Shown: in pieces, positions 13,102 to 19,761 of the stretch | How positions within the stretch are numbered: position 1 is the first letter of the stretch | How the letters are laid out: every line of letters starts with the position of its first letter | Assembly (NCBI GenBank): GCA_002773655.1 | Contig: PFAR01000035.1 | Span: 1 to 20,238 of the forward strand | Length of the DNA stretch: 20,238 nt | Direction of reading: 5' to 3' | Source of the DNA: Candidatus Falkowbacteria bacterium CG10_big_fil_rev_8_21_14_0_10_43_10 | GTDB taxonomy: Bacteria; Patescibacteriota; Patescibacteriia; Patescibacteriales; XYC2-FULL-47-12 | Made by a program: the position numbers and the translations under genes | The notes under the pieces: generated by a model | Told to the model about the DNA's origin: nothing | What the model saw: only the letters and a program-made list of their open reading frames with translations | Databases searched by the model: none

Positions 13102-14178
13102 TTAATTTCCGCTTAATTTCTGTTTAATTTCTTTTACTTTATTTTCCCAACTAAACTCTTTCACCCACTCCCTTCCCTGCTCTCCCAACTTTATACGCAA
13201 TTCATCGTCTTTATATAATTTTATAATAGCATCGGCAATTTCTTCCGTGTTCTCCGGATTTACCAGCAACCCGTTCACGCCGTCTTTAACCGCGTCCCGC
13301 ACTCCCCCGCTGTCTCCGGCGATAACCGGCTTGCCGTGCGCGTTTGCTTCCAAATACACAATGCCAAACCCCTCAAAGTCGCCGTCCATGTCTCTGCTCG
13401 GCATAATAAATATATCGCATAAATCGTACCATGCTTCTAATTCTTCGTCATTGACATCAGTTAATATTAAAACATTATCTTTAATATTTAATATTGAATA
13501 TTTAATATTGTCTAACTCCGGTCCGTCGCCTATTATTATATAAACCAAATTTGGTACCTGCTTTAAAACTTCCGGTAATGTCTCTATCACTTTATCATAT
13601 CCCTTCCGCTTTACTAATCTTCCTACCTGCAATAAAATTTTTTTGCCTTGCAAATTATATTTCTTTTTCAACTCATCACTTCGTACTTCAGACTTCATAC
13701 TTCTTACTTCTATACCTGGATTTACCACCGCCACCTTGCCGCTATTTACAATCTCGCCCGCTATTTTCGCTGCGTAACTGTTGGCGCAAATTATCTTTTT
13801 AGCGTCTGCCAAAATCCGGCGTGCCAGCCATTTTTTCCGCCGTGACTTCATCGCGAATGTCAAATCCATGCCGTGCAGAAATACCACATAATCAAATTTA
13901 ATTATTTTCCGCAATAGCCATGTTACCGTGCCTAAAGGCAAAATGTGCCCGACCAGCACAGTTTGTATCCGGTGCTTTTTTACTGCCTGCCATAAGCGCC
14001 ACAGACTAAAAATCCAATGCGGCTTGAGTAATTTTTTCCCTGTTAGCACTTTTATGCTTTCATCATCCCAATATTTTACAACATTGCCGTAGTAATTTGC
14101 TACTCCGCCCTTGAACGGAGGATATTCAAGAGTAAAAAGAAGTGTCTTCTTTTGTTTGAAAATTGGCTCATTAATCAT
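13102..14178 (-). CDS. GT4-family (GT-B) glycosyltransferase
   Basis: A 358-residue GT-B enzyme of the GT1/GT4 type that makes alpha-linked sugars on lipid-linked acceptors. The N-terminal Rossmann half has the EYPPFKGGVANY glycine loop (18-29) and an HGMD motif (102-105). The C-terminal donor-binding half starts at LLQVGRLVKRKGYD (182-195), continues with IIGDGPE (215-221), and carries the E-x7-E donor motif in EGFGIVYLEANAHGKPVIA (269-287), then GGVRDAV (291-297). The ATG at 14178 lies in an AATTTTCAA repeat and has no Shine-Dalgarno sequence. Two repeat-encoded insertions are visible, EVRSMKSEVRSD (157-168) and DNIKYSILNIKD (223-234). Both sit at surface-loop positions between conserved strands. 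The gene follows the flippase, 45 bp away, in the glycan cluster. Confidence 0.9.
   Translation of the reverse strand: MINEPIFKQKKTLLFTLEYPPFKGGVANYYGNVVKYWDDESIKVLTGKKLLKPHWIFSLWRLWQAVKKHRIQTVLVGHILPLGTVTWLLRKIIKFDYVVFLHGMDLTFAMKSRRKKWLARRILADAKKIICANSYAAKIAGEIVNSGKVAVVNPGIEVRSMKSEVRSDELKKKYNLQGKKILLQVGRLVKRKGYDKVIETLPEVLKQVPNLVYIIIGDGPELDNIKYSILNIKDNVLILTDVNDEELEAWYDLCDIFIMPSRDMDGDFEGFGIVYLEANAHGKPVIAGDSGGVRDAVKDGVNGLLVNPENTEEIADAIIKLYKDDELRIKLGEQGREWVKEFSWENKVKEIKQKLSGN
13477..13512 (-). repeat. TTTAATAT repeat translated in frame (NIKYSILNIK)
   Basis: An ATATTTAATATTGAATATTT-type tract lies inside the GT4 gene, directly after the IIGDGPEL strand. It belongs to the same word family as 9457-9498. 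Confidence 0.6.
13675..13710 (-). repeat. GAAGTA repeat translated in frame (EVRSMKSEVRSD)
   Basis: On the minus strand, iterated GAAGTAAGAAGTATGAAGTC words encode EVRSMKSEVRSD between the NPGI strand end and LKKKYNL. The same words form the palindromic repeat at 19571-19645. Confidence 0.65.
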
Positions 14179-14219
14179 TGAAAATTGTTTGAAAATTGAT
14201 AATTGAAAACTGAAAATTA
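14179..14219. repeat. AATTTTCAA-type repeat
   Basis: The gap between the flippase and GT4 genes consists of TTGAAAATTGATAATTGAAAA-like words shared with 10936-11048. It forms the whole upstream region of the GT4 start codon. Confidence 0.55.
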
Positions 14220-14223
14220 CTGC

Positions 14224-15657
14224 TTATTTCCCCACAAAAGAATCCTTAATACTGATAAAATCCTCCTTAGTATAACCTTTTATAATATAGAGAAATGCAA
14301 AATATACAAGACCGCCCAGGGGAATAAGAAGCCAAATATTAACAATGTCCCTTAAAAAAAATATCAGCCCGCTCATTACGGCAACGGATAAAATGGATTT
14401 AGCGGCCGCTTTTACTATTATAATCGGGCGGTAATTTATAATCCGCGGCACCCAAAGCATGCCTAAGAGCAGCAGCAGAGCGTTCGTTACCAATACCGTT
14501 ATACTGGCGCCCACGGCCTGATAACGCGGTATCAGAACCATATTTAAAATAATGCTGGCTACCAGGACAATTCCCATATTGGCGCTGTTAATCCTTTGCC
14601 GGTCGCAGGCGTTTAACAGGGATCCGACCGGATAGCTGGTAAAAATAAAAACCAAACTGGCAATAATAATCTGCAAGGGCAAAACTGATCCGGAATAGCC
14701 TGATTTAAAAATTAAAATTATATCCTCCGCCAAAACAATAATCCCCAAAGAAATCGGCAAAGCGATAATAATAAGGTAATTCATCGCCCGTTCGAAAGAT
14801 TTAGCCAACTGCTCTTTGTTTTCGACATAATAAGCGCTCATGGCCGGATAGAGCGAAGCCACAAAGGCCAGCGGCAGAAATTGCAGGGCGAAGGTAATTT
14901 TAAAAGCCACGCTGTATAGGCCGACATATATATCGCCGGCGAGGAGCGACAATAAAATGCTGTCAAAATAAGTGTAAAACCTCTGAAAAATTCCAAACAG
15001 GGCGAATGGCAGAGCCATCTTTATTATATTTCTTGTCAATTCGCCGTCAAAGCGCGGCCAGATGCTTAACTTCCATTTAAATATAACCAGGCTGCCGGAG
15101 TATAAAAAATTTATCACGCTGGCAATGGCCATCGCGCTCATCAGCCAGCGCAAACCCATGCTTAAATTTAAAAATATCAACCCGAAAATTAAAACAATCA
15201 GCTGATATCCGACCACGGCGAAACTTTCCCATTTTAGGTTATGGAATCCCCGGCTGACGCCAAAAAATACTAGAGTAAATGAATCTAAAATCATGGCGAT
15301 TGATGAAAGATAAACCAGGTCCCTGGTTAATTCCGGATAGTTCATCAGGTTAATTAAAACAAAAACAGTCGCCAAAGAAAGAAAGGACAAAACCAGCTTC
15401 AGCCCGATAATATTGCACAGGTATTTTTCCGCCCGCTCTTTTTGCTTGGCGGTCTCGCGAATTAAGACTGAAGACATGCCGATATCCACAAAAATAGCGA
15501 AAATAGTAGTGAAAGAAACGGCAAAATAATATTTGCCTAAATTTTCCGGTCCGATTCCCCTGGCAACAATAATAAAATAGCTGAAAGAAATAATCTTTTG
15601 CAAAATCAAGGCCAAAGTAAAATAGCTTGTATTCCTGGCTATATTTATAATTTTCAT
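14224..15657 (-). CDS. polysaccharide flippase, Wzx/MOP superfamily
   Basis: A 477-residue protein, hydrophobic throughout with about 12-14 predicted helices, the normal size for Wzx-type flippases that move lipid-linked oligosaccharides across the cytoplasmic membrane. The N-terminus is typical: an amphipathic start, a first helix at about 11-33, then the GIGPENLGKYYFAVSF segment (34-49) common to O-antigen and teichuronic-acid exporters. A basic KQKERAEKYL loop follows the second helix pair. The ATG at 15657 has no Shine-Dalgarno sequence. It is the first gene of the glycan cluster, 146 bp after rpsI, with its own candidate promoter at 15730-15757. Substrate specificity cannot be inferred from sequence. 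Confidence 0.88.
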   Translation of the reverse strand: MKIINIARNTSYFTLALILQKIISFSYFIIVARGIGPENLGKYYFAVSFTTIFAIFVDIGMSSVLIRETAKQKERAEKYLCNIIGLKLVLSFLSLATVFVLINLMNYPELTRDLVYLSSIAMILDSFTLVFFGVSRGFHNLKWESFAVVGYQLIVLIFGLIFLNLSMGLRWLMSAMAIASVINFLYSGSLVIFKWKLSIWPRFDGELTRNIIKMALPFALFGIFQRFYTYFDSILLSLLAGDIYVGLYSVAFKITFALQFLPLAFVASLYPAMSAYYVENKEQLAKSFERAMNYLIIIALPISLGIIVLAEDIILIFKSGYSGSVLPLQIIIASLVFIFTSYPVGSLLNACDRQRINSANMGIVLVASIILNMVLIPRYQAVGASITVLVTNALLLLLGMLWVPRIINYRPIIIVKAAAKSILSVAVMSGLIFFLRDIVNIWLLIPLGGLVYFAFLYIIKGYTKEDFISIKDSFVGK

Positions 15658-15683
15658 ACTTTAACTTACAATTAATATTTGAT

Positions 15684-15723
15684 ACCCGACATTTGACGAT
15701 AAAAAAAATATCATGTGCCGGGT
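15684..15723. repeat. imperfect hairpin ACCCG...CGGGT upstream of the flippase
   Basis: ACCCG (15684-15688) pairs with CGGGT (15719-15723), and an inner GATA/TATC pair closes an A-rich loop. A T-run follows on the plus strand, but no plus-strand gene precedes it. It lies at the predicted 5' end of the flippase transcript, so it may stabilise or attenuate that message. Confidence 0.45.
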
Positions 15724-15729
15724 GTTTTT

Positions 15730-15757
15730 ATTATACCTATATTTACTAAAAAAACAA
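15730..15757 (-). promoter_or_regulatory. candidate promoter of the polysaccharide cluster
   Basis: On the minus strand there is a TATAAT -10 (plus 15730-15735) with a weak TTGTTT -35, 16 bp upstream (plus 15752-15757). It lies just after the rpsI terminator, the expected place for an independent promoter. Confidence 0.4.
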
Positions 15758-15779
15758 AACCCTGAATTTACAGGATTTT
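15747..15779 (-). terminator. intrinsic terminator after rpsI
   Basis: On the minus strand AAAATCCTG (plus 15771-15779) pairs with CAGGGTTTT (plus 15756-15764) around a 6-nt loop with one mismatch. A T-run follows (plus 15747-15754). It ends the ribosomal operon 24 nt after the rpsI stop codon. Confidence 0.75.
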
Positions 15780-15803
15780 GTGTTAAATATCAATTGTCAA
15801 ATA

Positions 15804-16238
15804 TTATCTCTTGCTCCACTGCCCCGCTCGCCTGGCTTTCTTCAACCCTGGTTTTTTCCGTTCTTTTTTGCGAGGATCGCGGGTAAGAAGACCTTCTTTT
15901 TTTAAAACCGGCTTTAATTCCTTATCAATATCCAATAAAACGCGGGCCATCCCGTGGCGCGCCGCTTCCGCCTGGCCTTCTTTGCCGCCGCCTTTTATTA
16001 AAATTGAACAGTCAACTTTTTTCTCCAGTCCGGTTAATTTTAACGGCTGGGTAATCGCTTCATAATGCTTCGTTTCAGAAAAATACTCAGAAAAATTTTT
16101 CCCGTTAATTATAATAATTCCTTTGCCGTTTTTATATAAGCGCACTTGGGCAACCGCCGTCTTTCTTCTGCCAATGGCGCTGAAATATTTTCCTTTAAAT
16201 TCATTTTTATTTTCTTTGTCGATATTTACTTTATCCAT
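15804..16238 (-). CDS. rpsI: 30S ribosomal protein S9 (uS9)
   Basis: A 144-residue small-subunit protein whose C-terminal tail reaches the P-site tRNA. It shows YFSAIGRRKTAVAQVRL (18-34), KGGGKEGQAEAARHGMARVL (82-101) and a C-terminal RKKPGLKKARRAGQWSKR. The usual end is ...QFSKR, so the last Lys-Arg is intact and Phe is replaced by Trp. The first 15 or so residues are a short charged extension. The start at 16238 is 2 bp after the rplM stop, so the pair is probably translationally coupled. It is the last gene of the operon, before the terminator at 15747-15779. Confidence 0.97.
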   Translation of the reverse strand: MDKVNIDKENKNEFKGKYFSAIGRRKTAVAQVRLYKNGKGIIIINGKNFSEYFSETKHYEAITQPLKLTGLEKKVDCSILIKGGGKEGQAEAARHGMARVLLDIDKELKPVLKKEGLLTRDPRKKERKKPGLKKARRAGQWSKR

Positions 16239-16240
16239 AT

Positions 16241-16606
16241 TTATGTGATCTTTAATCTTTTAATCATCTCGCTCCTTAATTTATTTTTCGGCAACATATT
16301 CCAAACCGCTTTTTCTAAAACTTCGGCCGGATTTTTGGCAAAAACATCTTTCATTTTATCCCGCTTTAAACCGCCGGGATAGCCGGAATGCCGATAATAA
16401 ATTTTTTGCGCCGGCTTATTTCCGGTAAACTTTGCTTGTTTTATGTTGGCTATTTCCACTATGCCGCCTCCGTCTATATTCGGCTGGAATTCCGGCTTGT
16501 TCTTGCCGCGCAAAATCATTACAATCTGGGTTGCTAACCGGCCGATTGCTTTGTCTTCAGCGTCAATTTTATGCACTTCTCTTGTGACTTTCTTATTATT
16601 CATCAT
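16241..16606 (-). CDS. rplM: 50S ribosomal protein L13 (uL13)
   Basis: A 121-residue early-assembly large-subunit protein. It has IDAEDKAIGRLATQIVMILRG-like sequence (14-34), YYRHSGYPGGLK (70-81) and AVWNMLPKNKLR (100-111). Typical L13 is about 142 residues; this one stops at RLKIT and lacks the usual YAG...HPH...Q tail, so it is about 20 residues short at the C-terminus. Two adjacent ATG codons (16606, 16603) are equally possible starts; no Shine-Dalgarno sequence. It lies 4 bp after rplQ and 2 bp before rpsI. Confidence 0.96.
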   Translation of the reverse strand: MMNNKKVTREVHKIDAEDKAIGRLATQIVMILRGKNKPEFQPNIDGGGIVEIANIKQAKFTGNKPAQKIYYRHSGYPGGLKRDKMKDVFAKNPAEVLEKAVWNMLPKNKLRSEMIKRLKIT

Positions 16607-16610
16607 ATTA

Positions 16611-16961
16611 TTATACTAACTCTATCTGCGCCATCTCGGCGCCGTCGCCCTGCCGATGGCCAATTTTGATAATTCGAGTGTAGCCTCCCTTTTTGTCTTT
16701 ATATCTTTTGCCTAAAACCTCCATTAATTTCTTAACGGCCATTTTTTGCGGCAGTATCTCGAGCAGCTTGCGTCTCGCCGTCAGGTCGCCCTTTTTGCTC
16801 GCAGTAATCGCTTTTTCCACCACGGAACGGACTACCTTAGCCTTCGCCTTTGTAGTTTTTACTTTTTCATACATAATAACGCTTGACGCTAAATTTCTTA
16901 ACATCATTTCCCTGGGCTGTTTTTTTCTGCCTAATATTTTCTTCTTTTTCTGATGGCGCAT
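16611..16961 (-). CDS. rplQ: 50S ribosomal protein L17 (bL17)
   Basis: A 116-residue large-subunit protein near the exit tunnel. The family start MRHxKKxxxLGRKxxxRxxMLRNLA is evident, as is the end GGYTRIIKIGHRQGDGAEMAQIE (about 92-114). Length is normal for the family without C-terminal extension. The ATG at 16961 fits the conserved start. It follows rpoA by 34 bp, the standard alpha-operon order. Confidence 0.97.
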   Translation of the reverse strand: MRHQKKKKILGRKKQPREMMLRNLASSVIMYEKVKTTKAKAKVVRSVVEKAITASKKGDLTARRKLLEILPQKMAVKKLMEVLGKRYKDKKGGYTRIIKIGHRQGDGAEMAQIELV

Positions 16962-16995
16962 AGATAAATTTATTTACTTTTTCTTGTTGTTCCGG

Positions 16996-17805
16996 TTATT
17001 TCTGGCTTTTCTCTTCCGGCTCATTTTTTGAGTCATCTTCTTCTTTCTCTTCTTTCTTTTTTTCTTTTTTCTCCTTCTTTTTTATTTCTTTCTTCTCCCC
17101 GACTTCTTCTTTAGCTTTATCCAGTATAAAAGAAAATTGTTCCACTAAAATATAAGTTGCTTGCTTTAAGGCTTCTTGAAAAGTTAAGCTGCCGTCAGTC
17201 TTAATATCTATAATAAGCCTCTCCCAATTGGTCATCTGCCCAACCCTGACATTTTCAATATTAACTTTTACCGCCCTGATGGGGCAAAAAATAGAGTCAA
17301 CTTCTATGTAGCCGACTTCTTTTTCCGGAGTATTCCGTCCCTCAATAGGCAGATAACCGAATCCGCTGGTTGCATAGATATCAATTTCAAAAACTCCGCC
17401 GGCATCGGTAATTTCGGCAATGTGCAAATCTTCGTTGATAACCTCGACTTTGCTGTTTTTCGCTATGTCCTTGGCTGTAACTTTCTTTTTCCCTTTGGCT
17501 TTCAGCTCTAATTTAATGACTTCTCCTTCTTCGCCAAAAAATTTTATCCTTAAATTTTTTAGATTCAAAATTATTTCCAAAATATCTTCTTTGATGTTCG
17601 GAAGAGTGCTGAATTCATGGTTGGAGCCTTTTATTTTTACGCCGACCACCGCCGCTCCCGGCAATGAAGACAATAATGCCCTTCTTAAGCTGTTTCCCAA
17701 TGTTGTGCCATATCCGGGATAACAGGGCTCAATAATAATCTGTCCGGAGTCTCTCTCTCCAATTTTTTTAAATGTTACCTTTTGAGGCAAAGCTATTTTC
17801 TGCAT
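16996..17805 (-). CDS. rpoA: RNA polymerase alpha subunit lacking the C-terminal domain
   Basis: A 269-residue alpha subunit, the dimer on which beta and beta' assemble. The N-terminal assembly domain is complete: EPCYPGYG (26-33), the dimer motif LGNSLRRALLSSLPG (36-50), the insert domain with SGFGYLPIEGRNTPEKEVG (147-165), and NWERLIIDIKTDGSLTFQEAL (193-213). After about residue 231 there is only a Lys/Glu-rich low-complexity tail. The helix-hairpin-helix C-terminal domain, which contacts UP elements and activators in most bacteria (about 310-330 residues), is missing. The 34 bp before rplQ cannot encode it, so this is not a nearby frameshift. GGGTGGGG (17811-17818), 5 nt before the ATG, may serve as ribosome binding site and belongs to the repeat that separates the gene from rpsD. 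Confidence 0.95.
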   Translation of the reverse strand: MQKIALPQKVTFKKIGERDSGQIIIEPCYPGYGTTLGNSLRRALLSSLPGAAVVGVKIKGSNHEFSTLPNIKEDILEIILNLKNLRIKFFGEEGEVIKLELKAKGKKKVTAKDIAKNSKVEVINEDLHIAEITDAGGVFEIDIYATSGFGYLPIEGRNTPEKEVGYIEVDSIFCPIRAVKVNIENVRVGQMTNWERLIIDIKTDGSLTFQEALKQATYILVEQFSFILDKAKEEVGEKKEIKKKEKKEKKKEEKEEDDSKNEPEEKSQK

Positions 17806-17810
17806 ATATA

Positions 17811-17992
17811 CCCCACCCTTACCCTATCCCTCAGAGAGAGGGAGTAAATAAGAGTGTTATTTATTAATAAATATAATATGAAACTATTTTTTACCTTATT
17901 GCCTCTCCCTCTGGGAGAGGCCTGTCTGCTCGCCTCGCTGAATCCGCCAGCTGGCGGAGAAAGCGGGCCGGCAGACAGGGTTAGGGTGAGGG
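17811..17992. repeat. nested inverted-repeat element between rpsD and rpoA
   Basis: Nearly the whole 187-bp gap is palindromic. The outer arms are CCCACCCTTACCCT (near 17812-17825) and AGGGTTAGGGTGAGGG (17977-17992), imperfect. Inside are CCCTC/GAGGG (17828-17842), CCTCTCCC-TCT-GGGAGAGG (17902-17920), CCTGTCTGC (17921-17929) with GCAGACAGG (17971-17979), and the perfect 16-bp palindrome TCCGCCAGCTGGCGGA (17943-17958). There is no ORF. It is GC-rich relative to its surroundings and interrupts an otherwise tight operon. Confidence 0.85.
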
Positions 17993-18598
17993 TTACCGCC
18001 GCGAATAATACTCAATAATAGCCTGAGTGCTAAAAAGCCGCTCAACATCCGATTCTCCCGGCTGGTGCAGCACTTTAATTTCCGACTTTCCCGTATCTAA
18101 ATGCAGCCATCCTGGTATTTTATCCATTTTTAATTCAGTCAGCCGTTTTTTAAAATATTTATTCCCGTCGCTCCCTTTATGCAATGCTATCATATCGCCA
18201 GTCTTGAGAATATATGACGGTATATTGACTTTCTTGCTGTTGATCAAAAAATGCCCATGATTAACCAGTTGGCGCGCCTGGGAGCGGGTAACTGCCAGGC
18301 CGGCGCGATAGATAATATTGTCAAAACGCGTTTCCAGCAATGTTACCAAATTATTTCCGATATCTCCCGGCATTTTTTCGGCCTTGGCAAACGTAAGGCG
18401 GAATTGCTTTTCCAACAGATTATAAACTACTTTGGCTTTTTGCTTTTCCGCCAGCTGCATGCCGTATTCAGTGGTCCGGGGACGGCCCTTGGGCCCGTGC
18501 ACTCCCGGAGGATAATTGCGCCTGCTAACCGGACACTTTTCTGATTGGCACAGTTTTACTCCCAAGCGGCGGCACATTTTATGGGTATATGATTTCAT
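17993..18598 (-). CDS. rpsD: 30S ribosomal protein S4 (uS4)
   Basis: A 201-residue primary 16S rRNA-binding protein that nucleates the small-subunit body. The N-terminus has CRRLGVKLCQSEKC followed by RRNYPPGVHGPKGRPR. The S4 RNA-binding domain is RFDNIIYRAGLAVTRSQARQLVNHGHFLIN (from about 91). Cysteines stand at 9, 17 and 22, with His6 nearby. Zinc-binding S4 proteins usually have four Cys at other spacings, so a modified or degenerate zinc site is possible. Some S4 proteins repress the alpha operon by binding its leader; I see no such site. The ATG at 18598 has no Shine-Dalgarno sequence and is 23 bp after rpsK. Confidence 0.97.
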   Translation of the reverse strand: MKSYTHKMCRRLGVKLCQSEKCPVSRRNYPPGVHGPKGRPRTTEYGMQLAEKQKAKVVYNLLEKQFRLTFAKAEKMPGDIGNNLVTLLETRFDNIIYRAGLAVTRSQARQLVNHGHFLINSKKVNIPSYILKTGDMIALHKGSDGNKYFKKRLTELKMDKIPGWLHLDTGKSEIKVLHQPGESDVERLFSTQAIIEYYSRR

Positions 18599-18621
18599 AA
18601 TTTATAAAGCATTAATTAATT

Positions 18622-19146
18622 TTAAACTCTTCTGGGTTTGCGCGGACGGCAGCCATTGTGAGGTATGGGGGTTATATCCTTAATTGCCAAAATATTCAAA
18701 CCATTGGCATTTAAGGCCCGGACGGCTGATTCCCTGCCGGTGCCTACTCCCTTTACAAATACCAAAACATCCCTTAAGCCTACTCCCTTGGCTTTCTCTA
18801 TAGCCCTTTTAACAATCATCTGCGCCGCGTACGGAGTCGCCTTTTTTGGCCCTTTAAATCCGTTCTCTCCGGCATTAGACCAGGAAATTACATCGCCGTT
18901 CTGATCGGTCAAAGTAACAATAGTATTATTATAAGTGGCATTAATATAGGCGCAGCCGCTGGTTACGCTCTTTTTTTCCTTTTTCTTTCTCTTTTTGCCT
19001 TTAGCGCTTTTTGTTCCGCCCTTTGAACTTTTTTCCTTTACCGCTCCTTCTTTCACTTCGCCGGCATCTTCCGCTAAAACGGCGCCGGCGGATTCTTCCT
19101 GTTCCAAAGCCGGGCTATTTTCTTTCTTTTTGTTTTCTTCTGCCAT
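18622..19146 (-). CDS. rpsK: 30S ribosomal protein S11 (uS11) with N-terminal extension
   Basis: A 174-residue protein of the small-subunit platform. The conserved core starts near residue 61: GCAYINATYNNTIVTLTDQ (64-82), SNAGENGFKGPKKATPYAAQ (90-109), GVGTGRESAVRAL (133-145), and the end DITPIPHNGCRPRKPRRV. Typical S11 is about 129 residues. The extra 45 or so at the N-terminus are Ala/Glu-rich, then Lys-rich, and probably disordered. No internal ATG exists, so a shorter start would have to be GTG or TTG; the extension remains in frame with the only ATG (19146). It lies between rpsM and rpsD with 23-bp gaps. Confidence 0.96.
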   Translation of the reverse strand: MAEENKKKENSPALEQEESAGAVLAEDAGEVKEGAVKEKSSKGGTKSAKGKKRKKKEKKSVTSGCAYINATYNNTIVTLTDQNGDVISWSNAGENGFKGPKKATPYAAQMIVKRAIEKAKGVGLRDVLVFVKGVGTGRESAVRALNANGLNILAIKDITPIPHNGCRPRKPRRV

Positions 19147-19169
19147 ATTTAAATTAATTATTATTTATA

Positions 19170-19562
19170 TTAGGTTTTCTGAGCGGATATTTTTTTGCCC
19201 GAAGTAGCTGTCTTCCGGACATTGCCTCTTACGGTCCGGGAATTGGTTTTGGTTCTCTGCCCCTGCACCGGCAAGCCCTTGGAGTGCCTCTGTCCCCGAT
19301 AGCAGCCGATATCTTTTAACCGCTTAATATTGGACATAACATCCCGCCTCAAATCGCCCTCTACTCTATATTGCTTTTCAATAATGCCCCGCAGCTTATT
19401 TACCTCTTCTTCGTTTAATTTATTAACCCTGGTATCTTTATTTACTTGGGCTTGATTTAAAATTTTATTTGCCGTATTTCTGCCAATGCCAAAAATATAA
19501 GTCAGGGCGACCTCCACTCTTTTATCATTGGGAATTGTGACTCCGGAAATTCTTACTGCCAT
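19170..19562 (-). CDS. rpsM: 30S ribosomal protein S13 (uS13)
   Basis: A 130-residue protein of the small-subunit head that contacts tRNA and the 50S bridge. It shows MAVRISGVTIPNDKRVEVAL, YIFGIGRNTA (22-31), LRRDVMSNIKRLKDIGCYRG (71-90), the conserved RHSKGLPVQGQRTKTNSRT stretch (92-110) and a basic tail. Length is slightly above the usual 115-125, from the tail. The ATG at 19562 is the conserved start; no Shine-Dalgarno sequence, and the upstream 83 bp are mostly a repeat. Confidence 0.97.
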   Translation of the reverse strand: MAVRISGVTIPNDKRVEVALTYIFGIGRNTANKILNQAQVNKDTRVNKLNEEEVNKLRGIIEKQYRVEGDLRRDVMSNIKRLKDIGCYRGQRHSKGLPVQGQRTKTNSRTVRGNVRKTATSGKKISAQKT

Positions 19563-19570
19563 AATTTTAA

Positions 19571-19645
19571 TTACGAAGTACGAAGTATGAAGTACGAATT
19601 CTTATTTATTCACTTCGTAATTCGAACTTCGTACTTAATACTTCG
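19571..19645. repeat. GAAGTACGAAGTA palindromic repeat between rpmJ and rpsM
   Basis: Iterated ACGAAGTACGAAGTATGAAG words (19571-19600) are complementary to AACTTCGTACTTAATACTTC-type words (19611-19645) around an AT-rich loop. The element runs up to the rpmJ stop codon (19646). The same words are translated inside the GT4 gene (13675-13710). Confidence 0.7.
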
Positions 19646-19759
19646 TTAACCTTGTCTCTGTTTGTGTTTAGGATTCTTGCATAAAACACGCACCCGCCCT
19701 TTGCGGCGGACGACTTTGCAGTCTTTGCATATTTTTTTTACGGATGATCGCACTTTCAT
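19646..19759 (-). CDS. rpmJ: 50S ribosomal protein L36 (bL36)
   Basis: A 37-residue zinc-ribbon protein of the large subunit. It reads MKVRSSVKKICKDCKVVRRK and ends in a basic KHKQRQG. The zinc ligands are intact: C11, C14, C27 and H32, so this is the zinc-binding (C+) form. Length is exactly that of the family. The start is 2 bp after the infA stop codon, so coupling is likely. The infA-rpmJ-rpsM order is the classical one. Confidence 0.97.
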   Translation of the reverse strand: MKVRSSVKKICKDCKVVRRKGRVRVLCKNPKHKQRQG

Positions 19760-19761
19760 AT

